From: Actinomycetes bacterium
GTDB taxonomy: Bacteria; Actinomycetota; Acidimicrobiia; Acidimicrobiales; RAAP-2
Length of the DNA stretch: 57,566 bases
NCBI GenBank assembly: GCA_021791145.1
Contig: JAJYXE010000022.1
Span: forward strand, 1 to 57,566
Direction: 5' to 3'
Notes under the pieces: generated by a model
Seen by the model: only the letters and a program-made list of their open reading frames with translations
Databases searched by the model: none
Told to the model about the DNA's origin: nothing
Position numbers and translations under genes: made by a program
Shown: in pieces, positions 1 through 8,906 of the stretch
How positions within the stretch are numbered: the first letter of the stretch is position 1
How the letters are laid out: each line of letters opens with the position of its first letter

Positions 1-93
1 GCCGCCCTCTACGCCGAGGACGGCCTGCAGCGCATCGGATCCGATGCCGGGCTGTGCTTCGCCTTCCTCCGCCACACCGGCCTCAAGCTATGA
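1..93 (+). CDS. C-terminal end of an unidentified protein (partial)
   Basis: Frame 1 is open from the window edge to a TGA at 91-93 and encodes 30 residues ending in HTGLKL. The stretch has normal high-GC third positions, so it is probably the tail of a real gene that begins upstream. Too little is present to name a family. Confidence 0.45.
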   Translation, partial: AALYAEDGLQRIGSDAGLCFAFLRHTGLKL

Positions 94-489
94 CCAAGGT
101 GTCACTGTATTATGCGAACCTCCTTAGTCGGGCGCACGGACAAGATCATCACCTGGTCCTGCAGATCGCGGACGGACGACGTGGCTAACGAAGCAAGAAA
201 TCGCTCATTGCTCGCTGGTCGAGGTGGCGCACCAGCCCGCGCTGAGCACCCAGCCGTACCCGCTGAGATCAACGAGGTGCCGGACGACGATGGAAAGGAT
301 CGTGGCCACGGCCATCATTTCGACCGCGACGACCGTTTCAGTGAGGGCCAGTCGGATCGGATAATCGGTTGTCGACATTCGCCATCCACACGCCGTCACC
401 GCGCGGTGTGCCCGCGCCTTTTTGGCGGAACGGGCGCACCACCCGAGGCGACTTCCACGTCGAAACGCTCGGTCAAAGAAGTCGTTAGG
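94..489. other. Intergenic region without a recognisable gene
   Basis: The reading frame of the next gene stays open back to about 112. The 126 residues it would add resemble no part of the enzyme family and are rich in charged shadow-type sequence, so I read them as non-coding. No clear promoter, repeat or RNA was seen. Confidence 0.4.
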
Positions 490-2682
490 ATGGAGAAAAG
501 ACCATCTGATGACGGATCCCCAACGATGAGGGACCCCAAGGAGCTCAACTACCCTCTGCCCGTGCATTCGCGACACTCCGTCCTCTTCGAGCCGATCGCC
601 ATCGGGCCGAAGGTGCTCCCGAACCGCTTCTACCAGGTGCCGCACGCCTCGGGCTTCGGCGTCGCGATGCCGAGGTCCCAGGCGGCGTTCCGCGGCATCA
701 AGGCCGAGGGCGGCTGGGGAGGTGTCTGCGTGGAGTACGCCCCCGTTTCGCGGGACTCCGACGAGACCCCGGCGGTGGCGGCAGACTTCTTCGACGAAGA
801 CGACGCTGCCGCGCTTCGCCTCACGGTCGAGGCGATCCACGCCCACGGCGCGCTCGCCGGCATCGAGCTGTTCCACGGCGGCGTCGAGGACCTGAACGGC
901 TCTTCCCGCTTACCCTCGATCGCACCCAGCCAGCTCGCCCACGTCGAGATGCCCGGAGCGGTGCCGAAGGAGATGTCCCTCGACGACATCGCCCGGGTGC
1001 AATCCGACTGGGCGGAAGCGGCGCGGCGCGCCCGCGACTGCGGCTTCGACATCGTCTACGTCTACGGCGCGCACGGCTATCTGCTGACGCAATTCTTCTC
1101 CTCGTTCTTCAACCATCGGGGTGACCGCTACGGCGGGAGCCTCGAGAACAGGGCCCGCTTCTGGCTCGAGACGCTTGCAGCCGTCCGCGACGCCGTGGGC
1201 CAGGACTGCGCTGTCGCGACGAGGATCGGGGTCGACTTCCGGGGCGAGCCGGGGATCACCATCGACGAGGCCCTCGAGCTCGTGGCACTCGCAGATCCTC
1301 TGGTCGACCTCTTCGACGTCAACACGGGGACCTGGCCACAGGACTCGGGAACCGCTCGCTACTTCCCCGAGGGCCACGGTCGCCCCTGGACCAGCCAGGT
1401 ACGCCGCGCCACGCGCAAGCCCATCGTGACGGTCGGCCGCTTCAACAACCCGGACCTCATGGCCGACCTCGTGCGCTCCGGCGAGCTCGACATCATCGGC
1501 GCCGCGCGCCCAGCGATCGCCGATCCGTTCATGCCCAAGAAGATCGCCGAGGGCCGCATCGAGGACATCCGCGAGTGCACCGGGTCGAATGTCTGCATCC
1601 TGAAGGAGGAGGTGAACCGTCACGTCGGCTGCCTCCAGAACCCGACCGCGGGGGAGGAGTTCCGCCGGGGTTGGCATCCCGAGGTGGTGCCTCGGTCTTC
1701 GGCATGCGACCGATCCGTTCTCGTCGTCGGTGCCGGTCCTGCCGGGATGGAGTGCTCCCTCACGCTCGGGCGCAGAGGACATGCGGTCCATCTCGCCGAG
1801 GCGGCCCAGGAGCTCGGCGGTCATCTTCGGTGGGTGCGTCGGCTCCCCACCCTGGGAGAGCTCGGCAGGGTCGTCGACTGGCGAGCCACCCAGCTCGGGA
1901 AGCTGGAGAACGTCACGGTCGTCCGTGGGAGCCGGCTCGGAGCCGCTGACGTGCTCGACTACGGCGCCGCGATCGTCATCGTGGCTACGGGATCGTCGTG
2001 GAGCGGTGACGGCCTCCAGCCTCGTACGCACGAGCCGATCCCAGGCGCTGACGCCGCCCTGCCGTTCGTGCTCACCCCCGAGCAGGTGATGCTCGAGGGC
2101 AAGAAGCCCGCGGGCCAAGACGTGGTCGTCTACGACTGCGAGGGTTACCTCGTCGGAGCGGGCATCGCCGAACGTCTCCACCTCGACGGCTACGCGGTCA
2201 CGATCGTCACGCCCTTCGACGTCGTCTCGCCGGTGAGCGACGGGACCCTCGAAGGGCCGTTCCTACGAGCACACCTTCACGAGCTCGGGATCGGGATGCG
2301 GCGCAACGTGGTCGTCCGGTCGGTGTCGCCGGCCGGCATCACCGGTGTCGACGAGTTCGGCGATCCGGTCGAGATCAGGGCCGGCTCGGTGGTGCTCGCC
2401 ACCCAGAGGGTCTCGGACTCCCGCCTGTGGGAGGAGCTGTCGGCCGATTCTGCAGCCCTCCTTGACGCGGGGATCGTCGGCCTTTACCGCATCGGCGACG
2501 CGGTCGCCCCGCGCATGACCTCCGAGGCGGTCTTCGACGGGCATCGCCTGGCGATGGAGATCGACTCTGCCAACCCGGCGGTCGCCCTGCCCGTCGACCG
2601 CCGGGAGCAGCGCCAGGACGAGGTCGCGCTCAGAACCTGCGCTGGGTCCCCGAGAGCACGTCGCGCAGGATCTGGCCGATGA
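490..2682 (+). CDS. Trimethylamine/dimethylamine dehydrogenase-like FMN flavoprotein with altered cofactor ligands
   Basis: This is a two-part flavoprotein of the old-yellow-enzyme/2,4-dienoyl-CoA reductase class. Residues about 30-400 are a TIM-barrel FMN domain (FEPIAIGPKVLPNRFYQVPH, VYVYGAHGYL, YGGSLENRARFW). A 4Fe-4S loop follows, then an FAD/NAD-type domain (VLVVGAGPAGME near 430). The 730-residue length from the ATG at 490 matches trimethylamine dehydrogenase (about 730), and the motifs resemble that family more than FadH. The family's covalent FMN cysteine (Cys30 of trimethylamine dehydrogenase, in PHC) is Ala53 here (PHASG). The second cluster cysteine of CxxCxxC is Ser366 (CTGSNVC), leaving Cys363, Cys369 and Cys381. 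Amine substrates are therefore doubtful. A start at 526 (MRDPKEL) is also possible. Confidence 0.82.
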   Translation: MEKRPSDDGSPTMRDPKELNYPLPVHSRHSVLFEPIAIGPKVLPNRFYQVPHASGFGVAMPRSQAAFRGIKAEGGWGGVCVEYAPVSRDSDETPAVAADFFDEDDAAALRLTVEAIHAHGALAGIELFHGGVEDLNGSSRLPSIAPSQLAHVEMPGAVPKEMSLDDIARVQSDWAEAARRARDCGFDIVYVYGAHGYLLTQFFSSFFNHRGDRYGGSLENRARFWLETLAAVRDAVGQDCAVATRIGVDFRGEPGITIDEALELVALADPLVDLFDVNTGTWPQDSGTARYFPEGHGRPWTSQVRRATRKPIVTVGRFNNPDLMADLVRSGELDIIGAARPAIADPFMPKKIAEGRIEDIRECTGSNVCILKEEVNRHVGCLQNPTAGEEFRRGWHPEVVPRSSACDRSVLVVGAGPAGMECSLTLGRRGHAVHLAEAAQELGGHLRWVRRLPTLGELGRVVDWRATQLGKLENVTVVRGSRLGAADVLDYGAAIVIVATGSSWSGDGLQPRTHEPIPGADAALPFVLTPEQVMLEGKKPAGQDVVVYDCEGYLVGAGIAERLHLDGYAVTIVTPFDVVSPVSDGTLEGPFLRAHLHELGIGMRRNVVVRSVSPAGITGVDEFGDPVEIRAGSVVLATQRVSDSRLWEELSADSAALLDAGIVGLYRIGDAVAPRMTSEAVFDGHRLAMEIDSANPAVALPVDRREQRQDEVALRTCAGSPRARRAGSGR

Positions 2683-2706
2683 GGTCGATCTCCTCGTGGC
2701 CGCCCG

Positions 2707-3230
2707 TTGCACACCTTGACGATCTGGCTGCTCTCCCAGGGCGAGATCGCCGGCGAGCCTGAGAATCTACAAGCTCGCACTACGAGTGGACCCGTTCGCA
2801 GCTGCCGGGCGTACCCGACGTCGGGCCCCACCCGTGCGGAGCACGTGGCTCGTCTCTGCGGAGGTGGCTTCCCCTTGGTCCGGCAGCGGCAGCTCTTACG
2901 AGAGTTGCTGGGAGGGCTCGCCGGGCGCACTGGTCAGGTGCTGAACCTGTCGGCCGCTGGCGAGGGGCTGGGCACCTCTCGCAGGACCCTCGAGGATCAC
3001 CCCCGGCTGCTCGAGGACCTGTTTCTCATCGAACGACGGCCAGCGTGGGACAAGACGCTTTGTGCTCGCACGGTTGCCGCCTCCAAGGTCCAGGTCATCG
3101 ACTCCGGCCTCGCTGCTCGACTGCTGCGAGTCAGCCCGGACAAGCTCGCCGGCCTGGATCCCACCACGCTGACCGAGCTCGGGAACCTGCTGGGGACGCT
3201 TCGAAGCATCCTCGACGACCGGTTCATTGC
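2707..3230 (+). pseudogene. Remnant of a DUF4143-type AAA+ ATPase
   Basis: The frame contains recognisable blocks of the bacterial AAA+ ATPase/DUF4143 family: LLSQGEIAGEPE from the end of the ATPase domain, then a winged-helix-like stretch (GTSRRTLEDHPRLLEDLFLI) and VQVIDSGLAARLLRV from DUF4143. The Walker region is missing, the LSQGEIAGEPE block runs straight into unrelated sequence, and the 3' end runs without a family C-terminus into the serpin-like gene. Intact members are about 400 residues, often standalone and mobile. This is best read as a decayed, internally deleted copy, and the open frame to 3669 is an accident of high GC. Confidence 0.6.
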
Positions 3231-3278
3231 GGGCGTCGCCACGCTGCGTGCGCCGCCCCGGCGAGCCACACTGGTCCG

Positions 3279-4529
3279 GTGGAAACGACCACGCAATGGA
3301 CGTCCGCCTTGGCTCGCTATGCCGAACGGCTGCACGTCAGAGCAGGCAGCGGCCACCACGTGGTCTCGCCGCTCGGCGCGTGGACGGTCCTCGCGTTGTG
3401 CGTGCCTGCCGCCGGGGATGATCGGGCACGAGACACGCTCGGCCGGGCTCTCGGGGCCGACCCCGACGCGTCGTTCGAGCTGGCGTCGATGCTGCTCAGC
3501 GAGCCGCATCCGCTCGTCGCCGCGGCGGCCGGAGTGTGGCTTGCCGCGGGCGCCGAGACGCCGCGGTCCAGGGTCTGGCGAGAGGCGCTTCCCGGAGTGG
3601 TCGCAACGGGGGACCTGCCCACTCAGGCCGCGCTCGACGCCTGGGCGGCGCAGCACACGCTCGGGCTGATCGAGCGCTTCCCGATCGAGCTCACACCCGC
3701 GATGCTCTGCGTGCTCGCGAGCGCGCTCGCCACCAAGGTGTCCTGGGAGGTCCCCTTGGAGGTGGTCGACGCGGCGGAGCTCGGGCCGAGCAGATGGACT
3801 CGAGCGGTGCGCTCGGTCCTCCGGTCTCCGGACCTGCGTCACCGTCAGTTCCTCGCTGCGAGCGAGCGCGCCGGCACCGTCTGCGTGCACCTCGCCCGGG
3901 CACGAGGGGGTCTCCTCGTCGGCTCGGTGATCGCCGCCGAGGAGGACCGCCCCTTTGGCGACGTGCTGGCGGCGGCCGAGGAGATCGTGACGAGAGAAGC
4001 GGCCGAGCGCGGGAGCGTCCCCCGTGTCTCCCTCTTCGACCTGGCGGTGGGGGACGGCCCCGTGTGGTCGATCCAAGAGGAGCCCGTGCAAGTCGCGGGG
4101 TTGGACGGAAGAGAAGAGCGCGTCGTCTCGGTCCTTCCGGCTTGGCGAGCGACAACCAAGCTGGAGCTCGCCGGTGACGAGCAGCTCGGATACGACCTCG
4201 GATTCGACGACGCAGCACGAGTGATCGCGTCCGCACTCGAGCTTCGCCGCTTCGCCTACGAGGCGCGCCAGGTGTGCATGGCTCGCTACAGCGCCGTCGG
4301 CTTCGAGGCGGCGGCAGTCACGGCCCTGGGCGTGCGGGCCTCCGCCATGACGCACCGGCCCGGGCTGTTGCGGACCGCCACCGTGCGCTTCGCGCATCCC
4401 TACGCGGTGGTTGCGGCTGCCTTCGACGACGGGGAGCCGAGCGGCGCTGGCGCTCGGTCGCCATGGCACGGCCTGCCTGTCTTCTCGGCGTGGGTGACCG
4501 AGCCGAGCGAGGCGGAGGCGCCCCGCTGA
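3279..4529 (+). CDS. Serpin-like protein
   Basis: The 416-residue product has a serpin fold signature. An early SPLGAWTVLAL resembles the serpin SP..i..aLam segment, and LASALATKVSWEVP corresponds to the NalyFkgkW strand. A reactive-loop hinge is seen in VGFEAAAVTALGVRAS, followed by RFAHPYAVVAAAF, equivalent to the breach F..HPF strand. The small-residue hinge (AAAV) would allow loop insertion, so an inhibitory role is possible. No signal peptide is seen, so it may act in the cytoplasm. The GTG at 3279 is chosen because homology begins there; the open frame upstream overlaps the ATPase remnant. It stands alone between the remnant and a convergent hydrolase gene. Target protease unknown. Confidence 0.68.
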   Translation: METTTQWTSALARYAERLHVRAGSGHHVVSPLGAWTVLALCVPAAGDDRARDTLGRALGADPDASFELASMLLSEPHPLVAAAAGVWLAAGAETPRSRVWREALPGVVATGDLPTQAALDAWAAQHTLGLIERFPIELTPAMLCVLASALATKVSWEVPLEVVDAAELGPSRWTRAVRSVLRSPDLRHRQFLAASERAGTVCVHLARARGGLLVGSVIAAEEDRPFGDVLAAAEEIVTREAAERGSVPRVSLFDLAVGDGPVWSIQEEPVQVAGLDGREERVVSVLPAWRATTKLELAGDEQLGYDLGFDDAARVIASALELRRFAYEARQVCMARYSAVGFEAAAVTALGVRASAMTHRPGLLRTATVRFAHPYAVVAAAFDDGEPSGAGARSPWHGLPVFSAWVTEPSEAEAPR

Positions 4530-4610
4530 GGACGGTCGCTGCGCGTGAGGGGAGGATCGCTGCGTTAGGCCCAGGCTGCGGCCGGCAGTCGGCGCGCGCG
4601 GGGCACCAAG

Positions 4611-5159
4611 TCAGCGAGGGGCGAACGGCGCGCCGTGCCCGGGGACGATCAAGGCCGGCCGAAGCGAGAGGAGCTTCTCGCGCGAGTCCTCGAGCAACGC
4701 TTGGTCGGCGGCGAGTGGGTCCACGTCGGGCCCATCTGCCGACCACCACAAGTGGGTGCATGCGACGAGTCCGCCGCCGGTCTCGACGAGGGTGCTGATG
4801 TCCTCGGCGGTGTGGCCGGGCGTCCCCATGAGCCGGACCGAAGGAGAGAGGGACCATCCGTCGGCGACGCGTTCCTCCCAGACGTCGTCCTTGTAGACCG
4901 CCCAGTGGTCGTGGAACCGGGCGTTCTCGAAGAGCGCCGCGTTCAGCGTGTGGTCGGGGTGGTGGTGGCTGAACACGACGTCGGTGACGTCTCTCGCTCG
5001 GGTGGCCAGCTCCTCCAGCCGTGCCAGCAGCGCGCGTCGGTCGGCGACCATGCCGGGGTCCACGACGATGGTCGCGTCGGCGTCACGAACGAGCGTGATC
5101 GTGCTCGCGACCCGTTCGTCGGCGTAGCCGGTGGACAGGATGTCGATGCGGGCGGTCAA
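4611..5159 (-). CDS. Metallo-beta-lactamase-fold hydrolase (MBLAC1-like)
   Basis: The 182-residue product carries the zinc motif SHHHPDH (His65-His70), a later GTPGHT and a terminal VPGHG, as in small MBL-fold hydrolases. The substrate cannot be read from sequence. The TTG start at 5159 is preceded by an AGGAGG seven bases upstream, which settles the start despite the rare codon. It ends convergently with the serpin-like gene. Confidence 0.8.
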   Translation of the reverse strand: MTARIDILSTGYADERVASTITLVRDADATIVVDPGMVADRRALLARLEELATRARDVTDVVFSHHHPDHTLNAALFENARFHDHWAVYKDDVWEERVADGWSLSPSVRLMGTPGHTAEDISTLVETGGGLVACTHLWWSADGPDVDPLAADQALLEDSREKLLSLRPALIVPGHGAPFAPR

Positions 5160-5475
5160 CAGACGGCCTCCTCTCCGCTTTGGTTCTCCTCTGGCCGGTC
5201 CCTTTGGCCGGTCCCCTTGTCGGGCTTGCGCATACTCGCACGATTCGAGCGGAAACCACCCTCGAAAACACCCGAGTCAAGACGAACGCGTGCCCTCGCC
5301 GCCGTGGTTTCGGCCTCGACCCGAGGGCCGGCGGCGTGGTTCGTGCATGGGACGGTCACCCCTCGGGGACCGTCGCACCGACCGGTAGGATCGCAACAGG
5401 GAGACAGCCAGTGTCTCGAACAGGTTCATCTGCTGGGCGACGAGAGCGGTTCTTGGGCACAGCCAGGAGGTTCAC
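5160..5475. other. Divergent intergenic region
   Basis: This 316-base gap separates two diverging genes and should hold both promoters. A short direct duplication (TTTGGCCGGTCCC-like, near 5190-5218) is visible. No gene, RNA or convincing -35/-10 pair was recognised. Confidence 0.4.
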
Positions 5476-5850
5476 ATGACCGATGATTCAAGCCAGGCCA
5501 ACTGGAACGTCAGCCAATGGCACGGGAAGATGCTCCTCGACCGGAACGGTGAGAAGATAGGGAAGCTCGAAGACGTCTATGTGGACGTGGAGACCGACGA
5601 ACCCCAGTTCGGCACGGTGAAGGAGGGCTTTGTCAGCCGTCATCTGACGTTCGTGCCGCTCGCAGGGCTGCAGATCGGTCCCGAGTCCTTGCAGGTGAGC
5701 GTCACCAAAGACCAGGTGAAGTCTGCTCCGGATATCGCGCTCCACGGCGAAGAGCTGTCCCAAGCTGATGAGTCCAAGCTCTATCACCACTTCGAAATGA
5801 ACTACACCCCAATCGCCACGGAGAGCGGCCGCCGTCTCGCTCGGCGCTGA
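5476..5850 (+). CDS. PRC-barrel domain protein
   Basis: The 124-residue protein is a single PRC-barrel-like unit: WHGKMLLDRNGEKIGKLEDVYVD, then GFVSRHLTFVPLAGL and a helical tail. PRC-barrels occur in photosynthetic reaction centres, RimM and many small stress-related actinobacterial proteins; nothing here narrows the role. An AGGAGG lies six bases before the ATG. Monocistronic by its spacing. Confidence 0.8.
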   Translation: MTDDSSQANWNVSQWHGKMLLDRNGEKIGKLEDVYVDVETDEPQFGTVKEGFVSRHLTFVPLAGLQIGPESLQVSVTKDQVKSAPDIALHGEELSQADESKLYHHFEMNYTPIATESGRRLARR

Positions 5851-6053
5851 CGGCTTGTCCGCCCGCGATGCGACAGGCACTCGCTCGCCACATCGTGATT
5901 CATGAGGCAGAGCTGAGATCCTGAGGAGGCGAGCCCCGGGGCTGTGACGCGTCGGCGGGAGACGCCTCGGCGCTTCGCGAGCTCTCGCCGCGGTCGCGGC
6001 CCGGCGGCCTCGGGCGCCGTGACCTGGCTGGCGCGTCCACGTAATCTCCGCCA

Positions 6054-7244
6054 GTGCTCCAGGTCCCGCACGCTCGGGCGGCTCTCGCCGGAGTGGCCGT
6101 CGCCACGCTCTCGGTCCTTCTCGCGGCGTGCGGGGGAGGGACCGCCGCCACGAAGGGCTCGTCGGGATCCCACGCGCCCCGGACGGCCTCTTCGCGCCCC
6201 GGCGCCTCGGGTGCGGGGTCGGGTGCGGGGTCGAGGTCAGGGTCCTCGAAGGGATCGAAGGCCGGATCGAAGGCCGGATCTGCGACACGGTCGACGAGCC
6301 CGCCCCGGTCGACCACGACCTCCCCGACCTCCCCGACCTCCCCGACCTCCACGACCTCCCCACCCGGCCTCCCCGCCCCGGCGACGCTGGCGCAGTTCCC
6401 GACAGCGCCGGCACTGAGCGGCGGCGGCGTGTGGGCTCCCGCAGGCCGGCCCGTCGACGGCCAGCCGGCGGTCTTCGAGACCTCCCTCGTGCCGCCCGGG
6501 GGGTCCCAGGCCGCCGGGATCGCGTGGATGGACACGCGGCTCCTCGCCGCCCGGCTCTACTCGGGATCCCTCAGCCCGGGTGGCGGACCGTACACGTACA
6601 CCGCGCCGGTCGAGCCCGCGCAGGCGACGTCGCTCGTCGCCGCCTTCAACGGCGGGTTCAAGATGGCGACAGCGAGGGGTGGGTACTACACGACAGGGAG
6701 GACCGTGGTGCCCCTCGTCGACGGCGCCGCCTCGCTCGTCATCTACGCCGACGGGTCTGTGACGGTCGGCACGTGGGGCGCGACAGTGACGATGACCCCC
6801 GACGTGGTCAGCGTGCGACAGAACCTGGTCCCCCTCGTCGAAGGCGGCCAGCCGACGCCGCAGGCGTCGAGCCCGGACTGGATGTCGTGGGGGGCAACGT
6901 GCGGGGTCAGCACCTGCACAGGCCCCGGCATCGAGAACCAGTGGCGCTCAGGCGTGGGGGTGACCGCCGACGGCGCGCTCGTCTACGTGACCGGGCCGGC
7001 ATTGTCGCCGCTCGAGCTCGCGGACCTGCTCGTGCGTGCGGGTGTGGAGAAGGGCATGCAGCTCGACATCAACCCGTACTGGACCGTCTTCGTCACCTAC
7101 GACCCGGCCACACCCCACGGGGCAGCCGCGCCGACAGACGGCAGCAAGCTCGTGGCGTCGACCGAGCAGGGCCCGGCGACCTTCTTTGAGCCCTGGTGGG
7201 CAAGGGACTTCATCACGATGTCGGCGAGGCCCGCCGGCGGCTGA
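6054..7244 (+). CDS. Lipoprotein with phosphodiester glycosidase (NAGPA) domain
   Basis: The N-terminus is a lipoprotein signal (ALAGVAVATLSVLLAAC, Cys at about 26) followed by a Ser/Thr/Gly/Lys-rich linker of about 70 residues. The rest matches the phosphodiester glycosidase/NAGPA family: AAFNGGFKM, GGYYTTGRTVVPLVDG, NQWRSGVGVTADGALVY, VEKGMQLDINPYWTVF. Members act on exposed glycosyl phosphodiesters, so an envelope polymer is the likely substrate. The linker is partly a 9-bp repeat array (6317-6361). Start is GTG 6054; the signal sequence begins directly after it. Isolated from its neighbours. Confidence 0.8.
   Translation: MLQVPHARAALAGVAVATLSVLLAACGGGTAATKGSSGSHAPRTASSRPGASGAGSGAGSRSGSSKGSKAGSKAGSATRSTSPPRSTTTSPTSPTSPTSTTSPPGLPAPATLAQFPTAPALSGGGVWAPAGRPVDGQPAVFETSLVPPGGSQAAGIAWMDTRLLAARLYSGSLSPGGGPYTYTAPVEPAQATSLVAAFNGGFKMATARGGYYTTGRTVVPLVDGAASLVIYADGSVTVGTWGATVTMTPDVVSVRQNLVPLVEGGQPTPQASSPDWMSWGATCGVSTCTGPGIENQWRSGVGVTADGALVYVTGPALSPLELADLLVRAGVEKGMQLDINPYWTVFVTYDPATPHGAAAPTDGSKLVASTEQGPATFFEPWWARDFITMSARPAGG
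6317..6361 (+). repeat. 9-bp tandem array inside the lipoprotein linker
   Basis: Five copies of GACCTCCCC (the fourth is variant) encode the SPT-type linker. Nearby, 6205-6290 also holds short Gly-Ser and Ser-Lys-Ala-Gly duplications, so the whole linker was built by in-frame slippage. Confidence 0.8.
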
Positions 7245-7340
7245 GGACGCCCTCGAGCAGGCGCCAGGCCCCCGTCCCCAGGGCGAGCCACCGGCACCTT
7301 CGAGTAGGCGCCATCCCCGCCCCCCGCCCCCCGCAGCCCG

Positions 7341-8906
7341 CTACCCGGGGACGCGCGTCGGCGGCAGGCCGGCCGTGACGGCCGCTCCGGCTTCCTCGTG
7401 GAGCTCGTCGAGCGCCTCGGCAGCGGACGTCCGGCCCTTGGTCGCGAAGGCGATGACGATCCCGACCGCGAGCCACGCCAACGCGATCTCGGGGGCGAGG
7501 ATCGTCGGGGAGGCGACCTTGTAGAACGACCCCCAGATCGCGCCGCCCGTGATCACGATGCCGACGATCGCGGCGAGCGCGAGCCGCACCGGGCCGGGGT
7601 CGAAGCGAAGCGAGCGCAGCGCGCCCGCCGACATGAGCAGGTACACGACCACGAGCGCAAACCCGCCGAACGTCGAGTTCCACGAGAAGATTGCGAAGTA
7701 GTGGGGGGTCTTGGGCAGGGAGAAGAGCCCCGTCCAGAACTGGTTCAGCACGATGAAGAGGAGGCACGCCCCGATCACCGTGTAGATCGCTCCGACCGGC
7801 GTGCGCCGGCGCGTGGAGACCGTCGCCAGCGCAGAGGGGAGCCGCCGGTCCCTCGCCATCGCGAACAGCCCCCGGGAGGCAGAGACGGTGCAGCCCAGCG
7901 CGACGGCGAGCATGTCGAAGAGCACCACGAGCTCGAGCAGCCGGTCGATCCAGGTCCCTCCGTACCCGCCGGCCGACTTCGCCGCGCCGAGCGCGAAGAG
8001 CGGGGCTGTCACCGCTGCGCTCAGGGTCCTCAGGCTGAAGTGGAACCCCGCGATCTCCGCGTAGGTCGCGAGGACGTAGAAGGCCATGGAGAGGCCGACC
8101 GTGAACATGATGGCGACAGGGATGTGCCGCTTGGGCTTGGGCGTCTCCTCCGCCAGGTTTGCCGCGGTCTCGAAGCCCACGAACAGGAGGACCCCGTAGA
8201 GCACGCCGAAGAAGATGCCCGACCACCCGTCGGCGGCCGACGACGGCTCGAATGGCTTGGGGCTGTTGGCGCTCCCGAGGTCGACGATCACGTAGATGAA
8301 GAAGGCGGTGAGCACCGAGAGCGAGACGAGCGCCAGCGTGAGCTGCAAGCGCGTCGAGATCCGCACGCCGAAGTAGGCGACGGAGAACAAGAAGGCGACG
8401 ACCAAGAGGCTCCACGCCCAGTTGGGCAGCGGCGTGACTGCGAACTCCGAGGCGATCGTGCTCTGCAGGTACCCGCCGATCAGCAGCACGAGGCCGCTCA
8501 CGAGCGCGAGGATCCCGCCGTAGTAGAGCCAGCCGGCGGCGACGCCGGCCCGGCGCCCGAGCCCCTCGGCCACGTAGTCGTACAGCGATCCCGCCGCGTG
8601 GATGCGCTTCGCGTAGCGAGACACCACCCAGCCGAGCGCGAAGACGCCGATCGACGCGATGATCACCGAGATCGGCGACGCCACGCCCCCTCCCTTGCCG
8701 CTCGCGCTGATGATCCCGGCGACGAGCGGGATGAGGAAGGCGGAGGAGAAAACCGGGCCGAGGAAGCCGACCGACTGGGCCACCACGTCGGGCAGGGACA
8801 GCCGGCGCTCTCCGAGGTGCTCGTAGCCGTCGGCGGCCTGCAGCGCCCCCGGCGCCGCCTGCCCCCCCTGCCCCCCCGGCGCCGCCTGCGGACCGAGCTC
8901 GGTCAT
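7341..8906 (-). CDS. APC-family amino acid/amine permease
   Basis: A 521-residue polytopic protein with about 12 hydrophobic helices. It has APC-superfamily features: LPDVVAQSVGFLGPVFSS in helix 1, FVGFETAANLAEETPKPKRHIP in the helix 6-7 loop, and SRGLFAMARDRRLPSALATVS. The last gene of the catabolic operon, its ATG overlaps the amidohydrolase stop by 4 bp. It probably imports an amino acid or amine rather than a nucleobase, since nucleobase carriers usually belong to NCS1, NCS2 or AzgA. The first 25 residues are Gly/Ala/Gln-rich. Substrate unknown. Confidence 0.85.
   Translation of the reverse strand: MTELGPQAAPGGQGGQAAPGALQAADGYEHLGERRLSLPDVVAQSVGFLGPVFSSAFLIPLVAGIISASGKGGGVASPISVIIASIGVFALGWVVSRYAKRIHAAGSLYDYVAEGLGRRAGVAAGWLYYGGILALVSGLVLLIGGYLQSTIASEFAVTPLPNWAWSLLVVAFLFSVAYFGVRISTRLQLTLALVSLSVLTAFFIYVIVDLGSANSPKPFEPSSAADGWSGIFFGVLYGVLLFVGFETAANLAEETPKPKRHIPVAIMFTVGLSMAFYVLATYAEIAGFHFSLRTLSAAVTAPLFALGAAKSAGGYGGTWIDRLLELVVLFDMLAVALGCTVSASRGLFAMARDRRLPSALATVSTRRRTPVGAIYTVIGACLLFIVLNQFWTGLFSLPKTPHYFAIFSWNSTFGGFALVVVYLLMSAGALRSLRFDPGPVRLALAAIVGIVITGGAIWGSFYKVASPTILAPEIALAWLAVGIVIAFATKGRTSAAEALDELHEEAGAAVTAGLPPTRVPG

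Noticed and set aside
112..489. Extension of the TMADH-like gene to an ATG at 112
   Set aside because: The added 126 residues show no family similarity, and the start at 490 gives the family's normal length.
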